From positions 1 to 14,889 of the forward strand of contig JAUZEM010000284.1 in the NCBI GenBank assembly GCA_030839005.1: a DNA stretch of 14,889 nt, written 5' to 3'. Position 1 is the first letter of the stretch. Every line of letters begins with the position of its first letter. A model generated the notes under the pieces. The model was not told where the DNA came from and made no database searches. It saw only the letters and a list, made by a program, of their open reading frames with translations. The translations under genes and the position numbers were made by a program. Positions 6,617 to 11,969 of this stretch are shown here, piece after piece. This stretch comes from Actinomycetota bacterium. GTDB lineage: Bacteria > Actinomycetota > Acidimicrobiia > IMCC26256 > PALSA-610.

Positions 6617-6713
6617 GCCCGAGCATGGTGAAGTCGTCGTCGCGGGCGGACAGGGCTTCTACGGCGATACGCCGACGGCCGTCGACGCGCTCCTCGCGGA
6701 AGGTGTCGACTAA
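6609..6713 (+). pseudogene. N-terminal fragment of the AtuA-family gene, ended by an in-frame TAA
   Basis: An ATG at 6609, overlapping the amidase stop by 8 bases, opens a frame that encodes an AtuA-like N-terminus: the GGQGFYGDTPTAVDALLAEG region at about residues 13-32, then Val-Asp. It stops at a TAA (6711-6713), codon 35. Translation past the TAA in the same frame continues as clean AtuA homology (LCLEALAELTLAILQKDRQR and onward) into the large ORF below. Family members usually have an aromatic residue, normally Tyr, after the Asp here (D-Y-L), so the TAA is one base from the expected TAC or TAT. The whole locus without this codon is 6609-8000, 463 residues, a normal family length. The change is either a nonsense mutation or a base-call error. 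Confidence 0.75.
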
Positions 6714-6824
6714 CTCTGCCTGGAGGCGCTCGCGGAGCTGACGCTCGCGATCCTCCAGAAGGATCGCCAACGCGACGAGTCGCGCGGCTATACACGCGAC
6801 CTTCCCGCGTACCTGTTCCGGGCG

Positions 6825-8000
6825 TTGCCATTCGTCGCCGACGGTCGCACCAAAGTGATCACCAATGCGGGGGGCATCAACCCGACCGCTGCCGCGCACG
6901 CCGCGATCGACACCGCGCGCAAGTTGGGGGTGAGCGGCATCACGATTGCGACCGTCGTCGGCGATGACGTGCACACGCGACTTGGCGCGTTGCACTCCGA
7001 AGCGGGGCAACCCTTCGCGCACCTCGATACCGGGGAGCCGTTCGATGCTTTTCCGGGACCGCCGCTGTTCGCGTCGGCGTACCTCGGCGCGCGACCGATT
7101 GTCGACGCGCTGGCGCAGGGCGCCGACATCGTGATCACCGGACGGGTCGCGGACGCTTCACTCTTTCTCGCTCCGCTCGTGCACGAGCACGGTTGGGACT
7201 GGGACGACTGGGACCGGCTCGCGGCCGGCATCCTCGTCGGTCACCTGCTGGAGTGCTCGGGGCAGAGCATCGGGGGCAATTACTCCGGCGACTGGTGGGC
7301 ACTGCCCCACCCGTGGGACCTCCCCTACCCGATCGCGAGTGTCGACGCCGACGGAACGGCGGTGATCTCGAAACCTCGAGGGTCCGGAGGCCGGGTCTCG
7401 ACCGACACGCTGCGGCACCAGCTGCTGTACGAGGTCCACGACCCGGCCCGGTACCTGTCCCCTGACGTCGTCGCCGACTTCACGTCGGCGCGATTCGTCG
7501 ACCTCGCCGACGATCGCGTGCGAATCAGTGAAGTGCGCGGAACGCCGGCGACGGAGACGTACAAGCTGCTGCTCTCGGCGCACGCGGGCTGGGCGGGCGA
7601 AGCACGGGTCGCCTTCTCGTGGCCCGACGCGTACGAGAAGGCGAAGGCGACCGCCGCGATCTTCCGAAAGCGCGTCGAGCTCGCAGACCTCGAGGTCGAC
7701 GAGTGGCTCGTCGAATACTGGGGCGTCGACGCGCTCGGTGGGCCCACAGTTCCACGTTCCGCATCCGAGCCTCCGGAATGCACGCTCCGTATCGCGTGGC
7801 GATGCGCAGATCAACGCACGGCGGGTCTCGTCGGACGCGAGCTCGTACCGCTGACGCTTTCCGCTCCCCCTGCGGGCATGACCGGTGCCGGACGCGGCGC
7901 GGGCACCAGCGCGACCGAACTCCTGTCGATCTGGCCCACGCTCATCGAGAAGTCCGTCGTCGACGCGGAAGTGCGCGTGGTGCTCGAGGAGGTCGATTAG
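6825..8000 (+). CDS. AtuA family (DUF1446) protein, main part of an interrupted gene
   Basis: This carries the bulk of an acyclic terpene utilization AtuA-family protein, 391 residues from TTG 6825, the first possible start after the in-frame TAA at 6711. The true gene most likely begins at 6809's upstream neighbour ATG 6609 and includes the fragment described separately. Family hallmarks: ITNAGGINP (12-20), VITGRVADASLFLAPL (102-117), GGNYSGDW (149-156), YPIASVDADG and the DPARYLSPDV region. No ribosome site precedes the TTG and the missing ~70 residues are conserved, so a restart product would probably be inactive. AtuA was named from Pseudomonas growth on citronellol and geraniol, but its chemistry is unsettled and the name should not be read as proof of terpene use here. 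It sits between two amidases and an AtuA C-terminal-like domain gene, only 2 bp before the latter, and so is part of one operon. Confidence 0.8.
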   Translation: MPFVADGRTKVITNAGGINPTAAAHAAIDTARKLGVSGITIATVVGDDVHTRLGALHSEAGQPFAHLDTGEPFDAFPGPPLFASAYLGARPIVDALAQGADIVITGRVADASLFLAPLVHEHGWDWDDWDRLAAGILVGHLLECSGQSIGGNYSGDWWALPHPWDLPYPIASVDADGTAVISKPRGSGGRVSTDTLRHQLLYEVHDPARYLSPDVVADFTSARFVDLADDRVRISEVRGTPATETYKLLLSAHAGWAGEARVAFSWPDAYEKAKATAAIFRKRVELADLEVDEWLVEYWGVDALGGPTVPRSASEPPECTLRIAWRCADQRTAGLVGRELVPLTLSAPPAGMTGAGRGAGTSATELLSIWPTLIEKSVVDAEVRVVLEEVD

Positions 8001-8002
8001 CC

Positions 8003-8386
8003 GTGGCCCGGCTCGCATTGCGAGAGCTCTGTGGATACCGCGCCGGCGACAAGGGCGACGTCGCGAACGTGGCGCTGTTCGCGAGCGACGACGAGACGTA
8101 CGCGCTCATCGTGCGCGAAGTGACCGCGGCCCGGGTGAAGGAGCACTTCGGCGCCATGGTGCGCGGTCGGGTCGACCGCTACGAGGCCGCGAACGTACGC
8201 GCGCTCAACTTCGTCATGCAGGGTGCCCTCGGCGGCGGCGGTCCGAGATCGCTGCGCGCCGACAGCCTCGGTAAGACGCTCGGCGGCGCGCTCGTGCGCC
8301 TGGAGATCGACGTGCCGGAGTCGTTGGCCGGTCGGCGTCGCCCCCGCCCCGACGTGTCGTGGGCGGACGAGATCCTGGACGCGTAG
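8003..8386 (+). CDS. AtuA C-terminal (ferredoxin-fold-like) domain protein
   Basis: A 127-residue protein beginning at GTG 8003, two bases after the AtuA stop, with GAGGAGG (7986-7992) ten bases upstream inside the end of the AtuA frame. It matches the small domain found at the C-terminus of many longer AtuA-family proteins. Visible motifs are RAGDKGDVANVALFA (about 13-27), VDRYEAANVRALNFVMQGAL (about 55-74), GGGG and DSLGKTLGGALV. In other genomes this domain is fused to AtuA; here it is a separate gene. The immediate juxtaposition suggests the two polypeptides act as one complex (inference). The catalytic role is unknown. The C-terminal RRRPRPDVSWADE is a charged tail. It converges with the HDOD gene across a 30-bp gap. 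Confidence 0.85.
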   Translation: MARLALRELCGYRAGDKGDVANVALFASDDETYALIVREVTAARVKEHFGAMVRGRVDRYEAANVRALNFVMQGALGGGGPRSLRADSLGKTLGGALVRLEIDVPESLAGRRRPRPDVSWADEILDA

Positions 8387-8389
8387 AAC

Positions 8390-8418
8390 GAGCGCGGTTC
8401 GGCTCGGCGCCGCCGCTC
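8390..8418. terminator. Possible bidirectional hairpin between convergent genes
   Basis: GAGCGCGG (8390-8397) can pair with CCGCCGCTC (8410-8418) to give eight base pairs with one bulged C and a 12-nt loop. It lies between the stop codons of the AtuA-domain gene and the HDOD gene. There is no U tract on either side, so termination by it is only a suggestion. Confidence 0.25.
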
Positions 8419-9247
8419 AGCGAAGGGTGAGAAAACCGGCCAGGTTGTCCTGGTCGGAACGCACCTCGGCAACCAGCGAGTCACCGGAGTCGGCGGGCAT
8501 CTCGAGGGCCTCGAGGGTTTCCTCCAGCGGCGCGTTCTGCTCCGATGTGACGTCGCCGATCTCGATTGCAACGGCATCCGCGGCGACGAGCACGCGTCCG
8601 AGCTGCGACGTCACCTCGGCCGACGAAGTGTGGTGCGAACCGATTGCCTCCACCACGTCCGCGGGGAACCGCATCACGGAGAGCGCGGCCGCGCCGACCT
8701 CGGCGTGCGTCATCGCGAACTCCATGCGCTCGGCGTCGAGGTGGGAGAGCGTGGCGTCGCCGGCAAGGAGGTCGAGCACCGCGTCGTACCGGCGGGGCGC
8801 GCGGCGGAACAGGAGCGCGCGGCCGAGGTCGTGAAGCAGGCCGGAGCTGAACGCGTCGTTCGGCGGGATGCCGATCCGGCGGGCGATCGCTGCCGCGGCG
8901 GCGGCGGTCGTGACCGAGTGTGGCCAGAAGTCGTCGGGCACGGAGCGACCCGTCTCCGAGAAGAGGTCGAACGCGGCGGCGGTGGCGATGGCGCGCACTG
9001 TCGGCAGGCCGAGCACGGTTACCGCGCGCCACGCGCTGGAGACCTTGCCGGAGAGCCCGTAGAACGCGGTGTTCGCGAGGCGGATGACCTGCGTCGCGAG
9101 CGCGGGGTCGGACTCGATGAGTCGACCCAGGTCGGCGGCCGACGGGCGCGGATCCGCGAGCATCCAAAGGAGCCGCATAGCGGCGCCCGGCTGCACCGGC
9201 AGCTCGGTGACTGCGGTGATCAGGTCGTTTGCTTCCGCTGTCGCCAT
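8417..9247 (-). CDS. HDOD-domain signalling protein
   Basis: A 276-residue single-domain protein. The HDOD fold, a relative of HD-GYP phosphodiesterases, spans about residues 14-208: LPVQPGAAMRLLWML near the start, then ESDPALATQVIRLANTAFYG (45-64), the typical HDOD segment, and GLLHDLGRALL (136-146). HDOD proteins are generally regulatory scaffolds in signal transduction and are usually held to lack phosphodiesterase activity. Here His110, His139-Asp140, His181, His205-His206 and Asp223 line up with the HD metal ligands, but the GYP motif is not evident. The start chosen is ATG 9247. An upstream in-frame ATG at 9292 is preceded by GAGGGG and would add 15 residues; both are possible. The last ~50 residues are acidic and not recognised. 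It is transcribed alone, divergent from the aminopeptidase and convergent with the amidase operon. Confidence 0.88.
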   Translation of the reverse strand: MATAEANDLITAVTELPVQPGAAMRLLWMLADPRPSAADLGRLIESDPALATQVIRLANTAFYGLSGKVSSAWRAVTVLGLPTVRAIATAAAFDLFSETGRSVPDDFWPHSVTTAAAAAAIARRIGIPPNDAFSSGLLHDLGRALLFRRAPRRYDAVLDLLAGDATLSHLDAERMEFAMTHAEVGAAALSVMRFPADVVEAIGSHHTSSAEVTSQLGRVLVAADAVAIEIGDVTSEQNAPLEETLEALEMPADSGDSLVAEVRSDQDNLAGFLTLR

Positions 9248-9329
9248 GGTTTCGCCCCCATTTGGGCCCGCCGCCGGGGAGCTCCGTGCCATCCGGGACC
9301 CCTCGTATATCGGTCGCGATCGGCAACCC

Positions 9330-9363
9330 CTGAGTGAGATCTCGCGGGCCCTACGCTTCGGGC
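9330..9363 (+). promoter_or_regulatory. Near-leaderless promoter of the M1 aminopeptidase
   Basis: TACGCT (9352-9357) fits the TANNNT -10 pattern, and +1 would fall about 3 bases before the ATG at 9367. A weak -35-like CTGAGT lies at 9330-9335 with 16-bp spacing. The 12-mer TACGCTTCGGGC (9352-9363) is identical to the cyclase promoter. No ribosome site precedes the ATG, as expected for leaderless translation. Confidence 0.4.
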
Positions 9364-9366
9364 CCG

Positions 9367-11883
9367 ATGAACCAACCCGGTCGACTCCCCCGAACGACGC
9401 GACCACGGCGCTACGAGTTGCTGATCGCCACCGACCTGGACGCATCCACGTTTTCCGGCGAGGTGGTCATCGCGTTGGAGATGACGGAACCGACCGAGAC
9501 GATCGTGTTGCACTCCAAGGGCCTCGACGTGGTCCTGGCTTCGCTCAGCCAGGGCGGTGCCCCGGTTGCCGCCGACCTCCGGATCGACGCGGAACGCGAG
9601 CACATCGTGATCACCGCGCATCGCGCGCTCTTGGCCGGAGACGCCGTCCTCGAGCTCCAGTTCGACGGCTCGATCAGCCCGGGCCTCCTCGGCTTCTACC
9701 GCAGCACCTATCTCGACGAAGCGGGTGCCCGCCGGGTGCTCGCCGCGACACAGTTCGAGGCGCCCCATGCCCGCGCCGCCTTCCCGTGCTTCGACGAGCC
9801 CGAGTTCAAGGCGATCTTCGCGATCACGTTGGTGGTGGCCGACGGCATGCTCGCGTTGTCGAACGGACCCGAGATCGATCGGGAGAAGCTTCCCGACGGA
9901 AACGTCCGGGTCCGATTCGGAACGACGATCCCGATGTCGACCTACCTGGTCGCGTGGGTCGTCGGGCCGCTCGAGGTGACCGAACCGGTCTACGCGGGTG
10001 GGGTCGCGGTGCGCGTCGCGCACGTACCGGGGCGCGGCCATCTGACGCAGTTCGCGCTCGATGTCGGCGCGTTCGCGATCGAGTTCTTCGCGGACTACTA
10101 CGGAATCGCGTATCCGGGCACGAAGTGCGACCTCGTCGCGCTGCCCGACTTCTCCTTCGGCGCGATGGAAAACCTGGGCTGCGTCACGTTCCGCGAGACG
10201 CGGCTCCTCGTCGACCCCGACGCGGCGACGCTCGACGAGTTGTCGGGCGCGGCTCTGACGATCGTGCACGAGATCGCGCACATGTGGTTCGGCGACCTCG
10301 TGACAATGAAGTGGTGGAACGGGATCTGGCTCAACGAGGCGTTCGCAACCTTCATGGAGCACCTGGGCATCGACGCGTACAAGCCCGAGTGGAAGACGTG
10401 GGACGAGTTTGCCCTCGGACGCGCCGCCGCGCTCGACGTCGACGCGCTCGAGAACACCCGCACCGTCGAATACGAGGTCGTCACCCCCGAAGACGCCGAT
10501 GGCATGTTCGACATCCTCACGTACCAAAAAGGCGGTTCGGTACTGCGCATGCTCGAGCGGTGGCTCGGCGCCGACGCGTTCCGGGCCGGCGTGCGGCATT
10601 ACCTCTCGCGCTATCAGCTCGCGAACACCGAGACGACCGACCTGTGGGACGCACTCGAGGAAGCGACGGGCAAGCCGGTGCGGCGGATCATGGACACGTG
10701 GATCTTCCAACGCGGGTTCCCGACGGTGTGCGTAGACGAAGGCCGGCTCGAGCAACGGCGCTTCTCCTACGCAAGCACCGGACACGACGAGCAATGGGTG
10801 CTCCCGGTACTGGCCCGCGTGCACACCGGCGAAGGGGCGGAGACCCGGTCGCTGCTCTTCGACGCGGACACCGTGCCGCTCGACGTGCCGGATGGTGCGC
10901 TGGTGGTGCTCAACGCAGGTGGCGACGGCTTCTATCGCGTCGCCTACCCCACCGCGTGGCGGGACCGCCTCCTCGACGCCCGCGTACTCGAACCGCTCGA
11001 ACGATTCGCGCTGGTCGACGATCTGTGGGCTTCGGTGCTCGCAGACGACGCGACTGCGACCGAATTCCTCGACTGCGCGCGCCGATTCGCCGAGGAGACA
11101 GACCCGATCGTGTGGCGCGTGGTCATCGGACACCTGCGCGCCGCGGCCCGCCTGGTCGCCGGCGACGCCCTCGATCACATGCGTGCCGAGATCGCCGCGA
11201 TCGTGAGACCGGCGATGCGGCGACTGGGTTGGGACGCGCATCTCGACGACGAGCGCACGCGTCAGCTGCGCGGCCTTTTCGTCAACGTGCTGGGATCGAC
11301 CACGTTCGATCCCGAGACGATCGCGCGGGCGCGCGAGGTCTACGAGCATCCCGAAGGCGCCGACGCCGACGTCCAGGCGGCGGCAATCGCCGTCGTCGCC
11401 GGCAACGGCACCGCGGACGACTTCGAGCGGTTCTTGGCGCGGTCGGAGGAGACCGTGAATCCCCAAGAGCAACTTCGCTACCTGTACTCGCTGGGCGACT
11501 TTCCGAGCGAGGCCTTGGTGCTGCGGGCGGCGGAACGGGCGCTCTCCGATGAGATCCGGGCGCAGAACGGCCCGTTCGTCATCCAGCGGGCGCTGCGCAA
11601 CCGCGAGCACGGACCCGTCGTGTGGGCATTCGTCCGTGACAACTGGGAACGGGCGTTGCGACGTTTCAGCCCCTCGATGATCCCGCGTCTGATCGAAGGC
11701 ACGACCTGGCTCGTCGAGGGTCGCGTGCCCGACGACGTCATGGCCTTCGTCACCGCCCATCCCGTGGCGGCCGGCGCGCGCACGATCGCCCAGCACATGG
11801 AGCGCCTGGCAGTGCACCGAGCGGCCGTCGCACGCGAGCGCGAGCGGTTCTCGGCCTCGTTGCTGAACGCCCACGCGCCCTGA
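9367..11883 (+). CDS. M1 family zinc aminopeptidase (aminopeptidase N type)
   Basis: An 838-residue gluzincin metallopeptidase. The exopeptidase substrate-binding motif GAMEN is at 265-269. The zinc site HEIAH is at 301-305 with the third ligand Glu324 (NEAF), 18 residues after it, and Tyr386 (TYQKGG) is placed as the transition-state Tyr. The N-terminal beta domain covers about 1-190, the catalytic domain about 200-430, and an ERAP1-like helical C-terminal domain about 500-820. Length and order match actinobacterial PepN-like and puromycin-sensitive-type aminopeptidases, which remove N-terminal residues from peptides in the cytoplasm. No signal peptide is seen. The ATG at 9367 is chosen because it follows the -10 element directly; the frame is open a further 33 bp upstream, but that overlaps the promoter. 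The stop codon and the last residues (LNAHAP) lie inside a 17-bp tandem repeat. Confidence 0.95.
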   Translation: MNQPGRLPRTTRPRRYELLIATDLDASTFSGEVVIALEMTEPTETIVLHSKGLDVVLASLSQGGAPVAADLRIDAEREHIVITAHRALLAGDAVLELQFDGSISPGLLGFYRSTYLDEAGARRVLAATQFEAPHARAAFPCFDEPEFKAIFAITLVVADGMLALSNGPEIDREKLPDGNVRVRFGTTIPMSTYLVAWVVGPLEVTEPVYAGGVAVRVAHVPGRGHLTQFALDVGAFAIEFFADYYGIAYPGTKCDLVALPDFSFGAMENLGCVTFRETRLLVDPDAATLDELSGAALTIVHEIAHMWFGDLVTMKWWNGIWLNEAFATFMEHLGIDAYKPEWKTWDEFALGRAAALDVDALENTRTVEYEVVTPEDADGMFDILTYQKGGSVLRMLERWLGADAFRAGVRHYLSRYQLANTETTDLWDALEEATGKPVRRIMDTWIFQRGFPTVCVDEGRLEQRRFSYASTGHDEQWVLPVLARVHTGEGAETRSLLFDADTVPLDVPDGALVVLNAGGDGFYRVAYPTAWRDRLLDARVLEPLERFALVDDLWASVLADDATATEFLDCARRFAEETDPIVWRVVIGHLRAAARLVAGDALDHMRAEIAAIVRPAMRRLGWDAHLDDERTRQLRGLFVNVLGSTTFDPETIARAREVYEHPEGADADVQAAAIAVVAGNGTADDFERFLARSEETVNPQEQLRYLYSLGDFPSEALVLRAAERALSDEIRAQNGPFVIQRALRNREHGPVVWAFVRDNWERALRRFSPSMIPRLIEGTTWLVEGRVPDDVMAFVTAHPVAAGARTIAQHMERLAVHRAAVARERERFSASLLNAHAP

Positions 11884-11919
11884 ACGCCCACGCGCCCTGA
11901 ACGCCCACGTGTCTGAACG
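11864..11919 (+). repeat. 17-bp tandem repeat across the aminopeptidase stop codon
   Basis: TGAACGCCCACGCGCCC occurs at 11864-11880 and again unchanged at 11881-11897. A 16-bp variant (TGAACGCCCACGTGTC, 11898-11913) and a partial TGAACG (11914-11919) follow. The first copy is read as coding sequence (c-TGA-ACG is read CTG AAC). Because 17 is not a multiple of 3, the TGA at the start of the second copy falls in frame and ends the protein. Confidence 0.9.
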
Positions 11920-11955
11920 AGGATTTCGCCCGACGGCGCCGTCTCACCCTCGGGA

Positions 11956-11961
11956 TACCGT
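11956..11961 (+). promoter_or_regulatory. -10 element of the Lhr-type helicase gene
   Basis: TACCGT fits TANNNT. Transcription would begin near 11968, two bases before the ATG at 11970, again suggesting a near-leaderless mRNA. A GAGAGGG run sits between the -10 and the ATG and could instead serve as a ribosome site if transcription starts further upstream. No clear -35 is seen. Confidence 0.35.
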
Positions 11962-11969
11962 GAGAGGGC

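Noticed and set aside
6711..6713. The TAA as a programmed recoding signal
   Set aside because: UAA is not used for selenocysteine or pyrrolysine, other genes in the window end normally at TAA-free TAG/TGA stops without any reassignment evidence, and no stimulatory structure was apparent. A mutation or base error is simpler.
9220..11874. 884-codon minus-strand ORF opposite the M1 aminopeptidase
   Set aside because: Low-complexity charged sequence with no domain; the plus strand has GAMEN, HEIAH and NEAF in order.
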